From assembly GCA_034433695.1 (NCBI GenBank), contig DAOUAK010000051.1, forward strand, positions 1 through 13,643: a DNA stretch of 13,643 bases, in the 5' to 3' direction. Made by a program: the position numbers and the translations under genes. The notes under the pieces are model-generated. The model ran no database searches and had not been told where the DNA came from. It saw only the letters and a list, made by a program, of their open reading frames with translations. The DNA comes from JASFBA01 sp034433695 (GTDB lineage Bacteria; Chloroflexota; Chloroflexia; DTKN01). Of the stretch, positions 7,219 to 13,643 are shown piece after piece; within the stretch, counting starts at the first letter, position 1; each line of letters starts with the position of its first letter.

Positions 7219-7295
7219 ACCTAACGGTCGCCTCGCTCTTGGGGATACCCTGCGGATTGCGATTGGTTGCGGGTAGCACCTCCCACACTGGGAAC

Positions 7296-8375
7296 CTACG
7301 GCCCTCCCGTCGGCGGAGGTGTTGTGGGAGTGGGAACGGGCGTAACCTCCGGCACGGGTGTGAGAGTGGATGTCGGCGGAGGCATTACGGCCGGCATGGG
7401 GGTGGGTGTAACTTCCGGTGTGGGCGTGGGGGTGGGTGTCGGCGGAGGGACCAGGAAGTCGCTGCGTCCCTTTTCCACCAGGTCGCGCACGGTATACGCG
7501 GCAACCCGCACGTAATAGGGCGATTCCGAGGAAGCCAGAACATAATTCGTCTTTTTCTCGTTGGGCGCTCCCACCGTCAGGGTGATTTCCCGCTCCTTCG
7601 TCCAGAGGGTGAGCACGGCGGTGGGGGTTTCCATCCCGTGCTCCGGTTTCCTTTCCCGGCCCAGCGGCTCCAGCATTCGGATGGAGGTGGCCTGACGGAG
7701 GAAGGAGTCCACCCGGGTCGGGTCCACCTTTTCCTCCGGCCCCAACCCGGCCAGGTTCCAGGCGTTCTCGGCTTCGCGGGTCAAGGTCAGGACTCCCTGG
7801 GCGTTCTCCAGGCGGAAGCGAAGTACCTCGGTCATCGGCAGGCTGAAGTAGATCGGGTCGACCCAGGCGCTGGCCGAGGCTCCGATGTCCGTGGTGCTGA
7901 GGTTCTGGGCCAGGTAGGTTTCGTCCCGTCCGTCCAGGCGTAGATGGACCGAATTCAGGCGGGGCGAAGTTCCCAGATAGAGGCGGATGCGGCCGCCGTC
8001 GGCCTTTTCCAGGTCGAGCCGGCGGACGAAGGCATCCTCGGCCACTTTGAGTTGCCGATGGCTTGCGGAGGTGCGGGCCACCAGGTTTTCCGTGGTCAGG
8101 GCGGCGATCTTCTCCAGGAGGGGGACGACCTTGCTGGCCTGCGCCGGGTAATCGTCCGCATCCGGGAGCACCCAGGAGCCCTCCTTCTGGCGCAGCGTCA
8201 CGCTCTGCCCTTCCTCTCCGGTCACCGTCAGGGCGACAAAGGCGCTGCCGGTCAGGTCGGGGAAGAGGCGTTCCACGCGGAAAGCGGCCGGCCGCGGCCA
8301 GAAGGCGAGGGCGATCAACAGGACCTGTAGCACCGCCAGGCCGGCCAGAATCCGGTCGGTCCGTTTCTTCATCAT
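7296..8375 (-). CDS. DUF4340 domain protein with Thr-Pro-rich tail
   Basis: A 359-residue protein of the DUF4340 type usually found beside GldG-like ABC components; its molecular function is not established. A basic start (MMKKRTDR) and one membrane segment (about 9-26) put the rest outside the membrane. The body (about 30-308) holds the DUF4340-like pattern GSWVLPDADDYPAQASKV (66-83) followed by a helix running to TTENLVA, and then a second similar region (NAWNLAG, DPTRVDSFLRQ). The last 50 residues or so (from about 310) are low-complexity PPPTPTPTPTPEVTPTP-like sequence. That style is common in envelope proteins of Chloroflexota, where it may span or anchor to the cell surface. The ATG overlaps the upstream stop as ATGA, with GGAGG 7 nt before it, so translation is probably coupled. 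A second ATG follows immediately. Confidence 0.85.
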   Translation of the reverse strand: MMKKRTDRILAGLAVLQVLLIALAFWPRPAAFRVERLFPDLTGSAFVALTVTGEEGQSVTLRQKEGSWVLPDADDYPAQASKVVPLLEKIAALTTENLVARTSASHRQLKVAEDAFVRRLDLEKADGGRIRLYLGTSPRLNSVHLRLDGRDETYLAQNLSTTDIGASASAWVDPIYFSLPMTEVLRFRLENAQGVLTLTREAENAWNLAGLGPEEKVDPTRVDSFLRQATSIRMLEPLGRERKPEHGMETPTAVLTLWTKEREITLTVGAPNEKKTNYVLASSESPYYVRVAAYTVRDLVEKGRSDFLVPPPTPTPTPTPEVTPTPMPAVMPPPTSTLTPVPEVTPVPTPTTPPPTGGP

Positions 8376-11215
8376 CGCTCCACCTCCTCCTTCACCGCAA
8401 GCGGCAGCGGCTTTTCCTGCTGACGGCGGATGTTCCAGACGACCCCCAGGGCCACCAGGGACAGGAGGGCCACGGCATAGTTGCCCACCTCCCAGGCCGA
8501 GCGTTCTCCCTCGCCCATCGGCCGGAGCACCCGGATGAAGGAGCCCCGGGCCCGAATGGAGAGCAGGTCCACATCCTCGGTGGCCCAGGAGACGGCGTTC
8601 TGGAGCAATTTCAAGTTGTTCAGGTAGGCATCCCCGATCAGCCGGCTCGAGACATCAAAGACCAGGTCATCCAGGAACTCGGCGCTGCCGATGACCACCA
8701 GCCGGGCCGTATCCGGCGAAGATTCGATCACTGCCGGCGGTTCTTCCCCGCCGGGCAGTTTGGGCGGCGACTGCCCCTTGTAGGCGCTCTGAAAGATGCC
8801 CTGCACCGCTATCGCCAGGGGATAAGAACGCAGTTCCTTCGGGGGAGGGAAGCCCTCGGCCGGGTACATCTCCAGGTCGGTCGGCACCTCGGTACTGACC
8901 CAGGAGTTGGGGCTGGAGCGGAGCAGGATGGTCGTCCGGCGATCCAGGGACGGCGTTACGCTGATGGGCGAGGTCCAGTGCAGCGTCACGGCCTGGAGGT
9001 CGGCGATGATCGGGCTGTTGCCGGCCATACTGTTGCGTCGGATGTCCACAAAGTAGGGGTAATCTATGGCGGCCAGTTGCGAGGTCGTCTGGCCGGCTAT
9101 GGTGCGTTCGATGCGCACCACCCAGGGATCGTTCTGCAGGTCCAGAACCAGGCCGGGCTCGACCCGGACGCCATAGGCGGCCAGGAGCGTCCCCAGGCCG
9201 TTTTCCAGCGGCTGGAGCGTCGGCCAGCCGGTGATGGGGTCGGCCGTCAGACCGTAGTTCCCGGCGGCCACGATGACCGAACCGCCCCGCATCAGGTACT
9301 GGTCCACGGCAAAGCGTTCCGTCTCGGTCAGGTTCTGCGGGGCGATGAGCACGACGGCATTCATGTCCTCCGGGATGCGCCCACTGCGCAGGTCCAGGGT
9401 ACGGACCTCATACTCCTCCTGGAGGGCCTGGCGCACCTGATCCCAACTGGAGAGAGGCTGCTGCAACTGCCCGAAGATGTTCTGGGTGGGGGGAAGGCGC
9501 GGCGTCCACAGGCCCACCACCTTCATAAAGCCGGGGGCGATGCGCTTGAGCGCCGCCTCGATGGCCGTGCGGATGTCGGATTCACCCATCTGCAGGCCGG
9601 GATAGATGACCTGGACTTGGTCGCCCATCTGCAAGACCATATGGAGGTAGAAACTCTCGCTGGAAAAGAGCGAGGTGGCGATGGGGCGGATGCCGTAGCG
9701 GTCGTAGAGTTGCTGGCGTGTAATGGGGCTATCCGGGGCATCCGGGTCCACCGTCCGGAAGGTCAGGTGCCCCCGGGATTTGTCCACCATCTCGCCGGCC
9801 ACCTTGGCGATGGTCTCGGGAGCGCTCGAAAGCGATTCGGGGAGCGTCTTGGGGGTGGCATAGAGGGTCAGTTCGGCCGGCCGGTCCAGCGCGGCCAGCA
9901 TGGCCTCCACGCTCTGGAAACCGTAGACCACCTTCTTGATCGAGCGGGTCAGGTCGTATTCCGGGTTGCGCAGCCGCACGTCTACGGAGCCGTCCGGGTT
10001 GGCCGTCACCTCGATGAGGTCGCGGTAGGTCAACACCGTGTTCTGGTCTCCATAGCGCACCAGGATATGGAAATACGAGTTGATGATGCTGGCCTCATAG
10101 CGCCCGGTCACGCGGAACGGCTCGGGAAAGATGCTATAGACCTGGTTGGCCTCGGCTTCCAGATTGGGGTCCTTGGTCGGGTCTACGATCTCCACCTGCA
10201 CCCTCCCGCCCGAGGCGATGCGGTATTCCTCCAGGATGTCGCGGATGCGGGGCACGAGAGGGGCCAGGAGCGGATGGGTCTCTTCGCTGAAGTAGCCTCG
10301 GATGAGGAGCGGCTCCCGCAGTCCGGCCAGGAGGTTATAGGTGGCCGGGGAAAGGCTGTATTCCCGTCCGGCGGTGAGGTCCAGGCGCAGGACCACGAGC
10401 GGGGAGAGCCAGACGTTCAGGAGCACCAGGTTCAGAAGCACCAGGGCCGCCGTGCCCAGGATGCCCTGGCGGGCGGCGCGGGTCTGCCGGCCGTGGCCCC
10501 AGCGTTTGGCCTCCAGCGAGACGACGTTCAGGGTGAGGAAGAAGCCGGCCAGGGAGAGGTAATAGGCCAGGTCGCGCACATCCACCACCCCGCGCTGGAT
10601 GCTCTCAAAGCGGCTGCCGGAGCCGATGGCGCGCAAGATTTCCCCCACCGTCTTGCCGGCAAAGCCGGCCACTGCCGGGGAGCCGGCCAGGTAAAAGATG
10701 CCCCCCAGAAGCACGCTCAGGATCAGGGCCACGATCTGGTTGTCGGTGCGGGAGGAGATAAAGAGGCCGATGGCGGCATAGGCCGCCGCCAGGAGGAGTG
10801 CCGCCAGATACCCGCCCACCACCGGACCCCAGTCCAGCGGCCCCATCAGCGACACGCTCACCGGAAGGAAGAGGGTAAGCGCCAGGGCGGTGCCCACCAG
10901 GGCCATCACGGCCAGAAACTTGCCCAGGACCAGCCGGACCGAGGACACGGGCAGGGTCAGGAGCATCTCCTGGGTCCCCGAGCGCTGTTCTTCGCTCCAC
11001 TGGCGCATCGTCAGGGCGGCGACGAGAAAGATCAGGAGCACCGGCATCCACTGGAAGAGGGGGCGAATCTCGGCCACGCCGCGGGCGAAAAAGGCCTCCA
11101 CCCAGAAGAAGGTAAAGAGGGTGGCCGCCAGGAAGACGCCGACGAAGATGAGCGCCATCGGCGAGCCGAAGTAGCCGGCCACCTCTTTGCGCATAATTGC
11201 CCAAATTTGTCTCAT
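8372..11215 (-). CDS. GldF-GldG fusion: ABC-2 permease joined to auxiliary transport protein
   Basis: A 947-residue fusion of two proteins that are separate in gliding Bacteroidetes. Residues 1-240 are an ABC-2/GldF-type permease: membrane segments are near 18-38, 57-70, 98-123, 133-153, 160-178 and 215-234, with the coupling-helix motif EEQRSGTQEMLLTLPVS (75-91). A further segment (about 252-272) leads into the GldG-like part, opening with LDLTAGREYSLSPATYNLL (278-296), a family hallmark. A large extracytoplasmic region follows, with a GATase-like stretch (NAVVLIAPQNLTETE...GGSVIVAAG) and the C-terminal NLLQ-type motif seen here as NNLKLLQNAVSWATEDVDLLSI. A last membrane helix (about 910-927) and a basic tail complete it. 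The frame is uninterrupted, so the fusion is real rather than a sequencing join. It starts 8 nt after the ATPase stop, with GAGGTG overlapping that stop. Substrate unknown. Confidence 0.9.
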   Translation of the reverse strand: MRQIWAIMRKEVAGYFGSPMALIFVGVFLAATLFTFFWVEAFFARGVAEIRPLFQWMPVLLIFLVAALTMRQWSEEQRSGTQEMLLTLPVSSVRLVLGKFLAVMALVGTALALTLFLPVSVSLMGPLDWGPVVGGYLAALLLAAAYAAIGLFISSRTDNQIVALILSVLLGGIFYLAGSPAVAGFAGKTVGEILRAIGSGSRFESIQRGVVDVRDLAYYLSLAGFFLTLNVVSLEAKRWGHGRQTRAARQGILGTAALVLLNLVLLNVWLSPLVVLRLDLTAGREYSLSPATYNLLAGLREPLLIRGYFSEETHPLLAPLVPRIRDILEEYRIASGGRVQVEIVDPTKDPNLEAEANQVYSIFPEPFRVTGRYEASIINSYFHILVRYGDQNTVLTYRDLIEVTANPDGSVDVRLRNPEYDLTRSIKKVVYGFQSVEAMLAALDRPAELTLYATPKTLPESLSSAPETIAKVAGEMVDKSRGHLTFRTVDPDAPDSPITRQQLYDRYGIRPIATSLFSSESFYLHMVLQMGDQVQVIYPGLQMGESDIRTAIEAALKRIAPGFMKVVGLWTPRLPPTQNIFGQLQQPLSSWDQVRQALQEEYEVRTLDLRSGRIPEDMNAVVLIAPQNLTETERFAVDQYLMRGGSVIVAAGNYGLTADPITGWPTLQPLENGLGTLLAAYGVRVEPGLVLDLQNDPWVVRIERTIAGQTTSQLAAIDYPYFVDIRRNSMAGNSPIIADLQAVTLHWTSPISVTPSLDRRTTILLRSSPNSWVSTEVPTDLEMYPAEGFPPPKELRSYPLAIAVQGIFQSAYKGQSPPKLPGGEEPPAVIESSPDTARLVVIGSAEFLDDLVFDVSSRLIGDAYLNNLKLLQNAVSWATEDVDLLSIRARGSFIRVLRPMGEGERSAWEVGNYAVALLSLVALGVVWNIRRQQEKPLPLAVKEEVER

Positions 11216-11223
11216 AGGTCACC

Positions 11224-12150
11224 TCACGCCGTCGCTACCAGTTGATTGAAGACCGTCTCCAGAGTCCGCACGTCCCGGCGCAGTTCGCGCAGGGGCCAGT
11301 TTTCCTGGCGGGCCAGGCGATAGATGGCCGGGCAGAGGTTGGCGCCGTGCGGGGTGCTGCCCCGGACGCGAAAGGCCGGGTAGCCATCGGCAGAGCGGAA
11401 GGGTTCCAGGGCGCGCACGCCGGGGAGGCTACGGAGGGAGTTTTCCAGGCCGGCCGGGACGTTCTCCAGGACGATGATGGCATCGGGCGAGGAGGCCAGG
11501 TCCGAAAGGCGGGCATCGGCCCGCACCTCACCGTTCATCAGGATAATGACCCGGTCGCAGAGCGCCTCGACCTCGGAGAGGATATGGGTGGAGAAAAGGA
11601 CGGTGCTATCCCGGGCCAACCGGCGGATCAGCCGGCGTACCTCCAGGACCTGGGTCGGGTCCAACCCCAACGTCGGCTCGTCCAGGATGAGGAGTTTCGG
11701 CCGGTGCAGGATGGCCTGGGCCAGCCCCACGCGCTGGCGGTAGCCCTTGCTGAGTTGGCCGATGGGGCGGGTTCTCTGATCCTCCAGGCCGACGGCGCAG
11801 ACGGCTTCGGCGATACGTTCCGGCTGTTCGTCCGGGGGAATCTGGCGCAGGTCGGCGATCATCTTCAGATAGCCCTGAACGGAGAGTTCGGGGTAGAGCG
11901 GGGCGTTCTCCGGCAGATAGCCGATGATGGCCTGCACCTCACGGGTATGGGTGAGGATATCCATCCCGCCGACGAGGACGGTGCCCTCGTCGGGGTGGAG
12001 GTAGCCGGTGAGAATCTTGATGGTGGTCGTTTTTCCGGCCCCGTTGGGGCCGAGCAGGCCCACGATTTCGCCCTCGTCCACCCGGAAGGAGACATCTCGG
12101 AGGGCCTGGAACGGCCCGTACCACTTGCTCAGGTTCGAAACCTGGATCAT
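11224..12150 (-). CDS. ABC transporter ATP-binding protein (GldA-like)
   Basis: The 308-residue cytoplasmic ATPase that energises the permease encoded next to it. Visible motifs: Walker A GPNGAGKT (34-41), the Q-loop region YLPENAPLY with Glu81 in place of Gln, as is typical of the GldA/NatA-like branch, signature LSKGYRQRVGLAQ (133-145), Walker B LLILDEP (153-159, catalytic E158), D-loop GLDP and switch His189 (STHILSE). A C-terminal domain of about 90 residues (from about 215) follows the nucleotide-binding domain, as in exporters of the ABC-2 class. GGAGGAGG precedes the ATG. The gene begins 77 nt after surE, the largest gap inside this gene run, so it may have its own promoter. Confidence 0.94.
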   Translation of the reverse strand: MIQVSNLSKWYGPFQALRDVSFRVDEGEIVGLLGPNGAGKTTTIKILTGYLHPDEGTVLVGGMDILTHTREVQAIIGYLPENAPLYPELSVQGYLKMIADLRQIPPDEQPERIAEAVCAVGLEDQRTRPIGQLSKGYRQRVGLAQAILHRPKLLILDEPTLGLDPTQVLEVRRLIRRLARDSTVLFSTHILSEVEALCDRVIILMNGEVRADARLSDLASSPDAIIVLENVPAGLENSLRSLPGVRALEPFRSADGYPAFRVRGSTPHGANLCPAIYRLARQENWPLRELRRDVRTLETVFNQLVATA

Positions 12151-12206
12151 GACCTCCTCCTTGCCAGCCGGTTACTTTTCCCAAAGGGTTTCTTCTAGCG
12201 GAGCAA

Positions 12207-12226
12207 GATGAAAAGGGGATGAAAAG
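12207..12226 (-). promoter_or_regulatory. 11-bp-spaced direct repeat between surE and the ABC genes
   Basis: On the minus strand CTTTTCATC occurs in two exact copies (12226-12218 and 12215-12207) spaced 11 bp apart, i.e. TTTTCAT-N4-TTTTCAT. Two direct 7-mers separated by 4 bp, one helical turn apart, is the layout of response-regulator boxes of the PhoB/OmpR class. Ten bases after the second copy comes TAGAAG, a 4/6 match to a -10 box, with no -35 at the right distance. This could be an activator-dependent promoter for the ABC genes. It is a layout match only; no consensus was tested. Confidence 0.3.
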
Positions 12227-12227
12227 A

Positions 12228-12980
12228 TCAGAGTTCCCAGGTACGCATCTCTTCCAGGAAACGGTGTTCGGTGAGGTCCAGGTGCAGAGGGGTAATGGAG
12301 ACATAGCCGGCGGCCAGGGCGGCCAGGTCGGTGCCGGGGATGAGTTCCCCGGTAGGTGGGGGGCCGCCCAGGCGGTAGCGGCGCACCCCGTCTTTTTCCT
12401 CGATGAGTTCCCATTCATCGCGGTAGATGCGCCGGCCCAGGCGGGTCATGGCCACGCCCCGAATCTCCTCGGCCGGCCGGTTGGGCACGTTGACGTTCAG
12501 GAGCACGCCCGGGGGAAGCCCCCGCCGGGCCACCTCCAGCACCAGCCGCCGGGCAAAAGAGGCAGCGAAGGAGAAATCCCACTTCTCGTAGCCGTCCAGG
12601 GAGATGGCGATGGCCGGGACACCGAAAAGGACAGCCTCCATCGCGGCGGCCACCGTACCGGAGTAGGTCACGTCGGAGCCGACATTCGGCCCGCGGTTGA
12701 TGCCCGAGACCACCAGGTCCGGCCGGCGAGGGAGGAGTCCCATCAGGGCCAGGGCCACGCAATCGGAGGGGGTGCCGTTGCTGACCAGGACGGTAGAGCC
12801 ATCGGCCAGGTGAAGCGTGCGCACCGTAAGCGGTTCGTTCAGGAGGCGGCTGTGGCCGGCCGCACTCCAGTTGCGGTCCGGGGCGAAGACGGCCACCTCG
12901 GCCGCTTCCTCCAGAGAACGCTTCAGGGCGAGCAGGCCGGCGCTCTGCACGCCGTCGTCATTGGTGAGCAAGAGGTACAT
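12228..12980 (-). CDS. surE: 5'/3'-nucleotidase SurE
   Basis: Metal-dependent nucleoside monophosphate phosphatase of the cytoplasm, 250 residues, the usual length. The family signature NDDGVQSAG begins at residue 7, with metal ligands Asp8 and Asp9. Ser39 in APDRNWSAAGHS and Asn95 in VSGINRGPNVGSD (91-103) complete the metal site known from characterised SurE proteins. Further typical elements are NGTPSDCVALAL, YSGTVAAAMEA and NVNVPN. The start at 12980 is preceded by AGGAG 8 nt upstream and gives the canonical MYLLLTNDDG. It is the first gene after a good promoter at 13203-13231 and is separated from the ABC ATPase gene by 77 nt. Confidence 0.96.
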   Translation of the reverse strand: MYLLLTNDDGVQSAGLLALKRSLEEAAEVAVFAPDRNWSAAGHSRLLNEPLTVRTLHLADGSTVLVSNGTPSDCVALALMGLLPRRPDLVVSGINRGPNVGSDVTYSGTVAAAMEAVLFGVPAIAISLDGYEKWDFSFAASFARRLVLEVARRGLPPGVLLNVNVPNRPAEEIRGVAMTRLGRRIYRDEWELIEEKDGVRRYRLGGPPPTGELIPGTDLAALAAGYVSITPLHLDLTEHRFLEEMRTWEL

Positions 12981-13196
12981 GGCAAACTCCTGCCTGGCCC
13001 ACAGGTCTCCTCGCCTTCAACGCTGGGGACAGATGAGCGGCGGAAGCCGGGTAAGACTTCGAGCATCTTCCTTTCCGGCCTATAGGGCCGGCAGCGCTTC
13101 GCCCGGCCGTAGGATGCAGCCCGTTCCGCTTCGCTCCACCGACATTCCCGCATCCCGGCATATTTTCCCCACCATCGTGGGCAGTCCTATCGCAAC
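12981..13196 (-). other. Long 5' leader of surE
   Basis: If transcription starts about 7 nt past the -10 box, the surE mRNA has roughly 215 untranslated nucleotides. They hold a hairpin (13168-13181, CCCAC/GTGGG) and three copies of a six-base block: CCGGCC at 13075-13080, GGCCGG at 13086-13091 and CCGGCC at 13103-13108. The middle copy could pair with either neighbour. Two overlapping open frames (13153-12923 and 13161-12958) run into surE but show no recognisable protein. I do not recognise a known riboswitch. Confidence 0.4.
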
Positions 13197-13202
13197 GGCC
13201 CT

Positions 13203-13231
13203 ATCGTAGCCCACCGGTCAGTTTTTGTCAA
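13203..13231 (-). promoter_or_regulatory. Sigma70-type promoter upstream of surE
   Basis: On the minus strand a perfect TTGACA (13231-13226) is followed after exactly 17 nt by TACGAT (13208-13203), a 4/6 match to the -10 consensus. An inverted repeat GTCAA-N7-TTGAC (13227-13243) overlaps the -35 box and could be an operator, although half of it is the -35 element itself. No other gene start lies between this site and surE, so surE, and possibly the ABC genes after it, is the likely target. Confidence 0.7.
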
Positions 13232-13317
13232 ATTGCGCTTGACCGATGGAAGTCCGTCGCAAGCCGCCGGCTTTCCGTGCGGAGTGTCACAAAAGGGCCG
13301 GCCCGGTGTTACGCCGG

Positions 13318-13643
13318 TTGAAATCGGCCTTCTGGGGTGCCCTCGCGCCCACCGTCGGCCTGCGCCGACGGGCCCCGCAAGGCCCGGCCCGCCGGCCGAA
13401 ACCGGGGATGCCCTATCCCTCCCAGGGGGATGCCCGAGGCCGGCCGGGAGGTCGGGATTGAAATCGCCTCCGGGGGCGCGTTCGCGCCGGGCGACCGCCT
13501 GCGCGGTCGCTCCGCGCCGTCGGCCCGGCCCGCCGGCCGAAACCGGGGATGCCTCCAGGGGGATGCGCGATGAGGACGAGCGCCAAGGCCGGCCGGGAGG
13601 TCGGGATTGAAATCGCCTCCGGGGGCGCGTTCGCGCCGGGCGA
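13318..13643. repeat. Tandem structured GC-rich repeat, units of 140 and 149 bp, cut by window end
   Basis: Units starting at TTGAAATC lie at 13318, 13458 and 13607; the third is cut by the window end. A 58-bp block (13437-13494) recurs identically at 13586-13643, and a 32-bp block (13381-13412) recurs at 13522-13553. Each complete unit carries two hairpins. The first is GGGTGC/GCGCCC at 13335-13350, versus GGCGCG/CGCGCC at 13475-13488. The second has 8-bp arms around a CTGC loop at 13352-13371 and again at 13491-13510. The second hairpin's arms differ at three positions, each compensated on the other side. Each unit also has a short internal direct repeat GGGGATGC. Open plus-strand frames here have no coding look. 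No gene is supported in 12981-13643. Confidence 0.85.

Larger units (their letters stand above)
6963..7295. other. Intergenic region between the DUF4340 gene and the transcarboxylase operon
   Basis: These 333 bases carry no convincing gene. From the DUF4340 end they hold a terminator-like GC hairpin (7184-7218), a small hairpin CCCACCCT-TTCC-AGGGTGGG (7149-7168), a 5-bp hairpin (7098-7113), a long palindrome (7047-7083), a promoter (6999-7027) and a 5' leader of about 30 nt. This arrangement separates the ABC module from the next operon. Confidence 0.75.

Noticed and set aside
6963..7295. tRNA or other small RNA gene in the intergenic region
   Set aside because: I looked for a cloverleaf and a T-loop motif on both strands and found only simple hairpins.
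8063..11245. A 1060-codon open frame on the plus strand opposite the GldF-GldG fusion
   Set aside because: It lies antisense to a gene with clear family motifs. Its translation is rich in Gly, Arg, His, Gln and Pro with no domain look, as expected from GC-rich antisense frames.
12923..13161. Small minus-strand frames (76 and 67 codons) overlapping the surE start
   Set aside because: There is no clear ribosome site or recognisable product; they are more likely open by chance in a GC-rich leader.
13233..13610. A 125-codon plus-strand frame over the tandem repeat, plus two overlapping frames
   Set aside because: It merely translates the repeat (Pro, Arg and Gly rich), and several frames are open at once. 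The hairpin covariation points to structure, not protein.
13437..13643. CRISPR array, because GGGATTGAAATC resembles the end of some CRISPR repeats
   Set aside because: The period is 140-149 bp, the conserved blocks are long (58 and 32 bp), and there are no short unique spacers and no cas genes.

Overview
This is a GC-rich bacterial chromosome segment in which every gene I can support lies on the minus strand, so the biological reading direction runs from high to low coordinates. The gene content fits a Chloroflexota bacterium (Anaerolineae or a relative): a Gld-like ABC exporter with a GldF-GldG fusion and a DUF4340 partner, a Thr-Pro-rich extracytoplasmic tail, and a propionate-type transcarboxylase gene set. 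That lineage is an inference from style and content; no 16S or other phylogenetic marker is present.

Layout in transcription order. (1) 13643-12981: a structured tandem repeat of about 140-149 bp units runs off the window edge. It is followed by a good sigma70-type promoter (13231-13203) and a leader of roughly 215 nt. (2) 12980-12228: surE nucleotidase. (3) 12150-7296: a Gld-type ABC module made of an ATPase, a 947-residue GldF-GldG permease/auxiliary fusion and a DUF4340 protein, tightly spaced or overlapping. (4) 7295-6963: an intergenic stretch with a terminator-like GC hairpin, an 18-bp-arm palindrome and a near-consensus promoter (7027-6999). (5) 6962-182: a six-gene operon. It encodes a 5S/PycB/OadA-type carboxyltransferase, a biotin carrier protein, a 12S/MmdA/PccB-type carboxyltransferase, thioredoxin reductase, a membrane-anchored PLD-family protein with two intact HKD motifs, and a paralogue that has lost the His and Lys of both motifs. 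(6) 181-1: three successive hairpins, probably the operon end.

How the genes work together. The first three genes of the large operon supply the three parts of a methylmalonyl-CoA:pyruvate transcarboxylase (5S, 1.3S and 12S equivalents). No biotin carboxylase and no membrane decarboxylase subunit lies between them. The likely reaction is carboxyl transfer between (methyl)malonyl-CoA and pyruvate/oxaloacetate, linking propionyl-CoA and C4 metabolism. trxB and the two PLD proteins are co-transcribed by spacing, but their functional link is not obvious. The ABC module is a separate envelope-associated exporter of unknown substrate.

The items most worth a second look are the covarying hairpins in the 13318-13643 repeat, the live/dead PLD pair, the minimal transcarboxylase operon, and the palindrome just upstream of its promoter.
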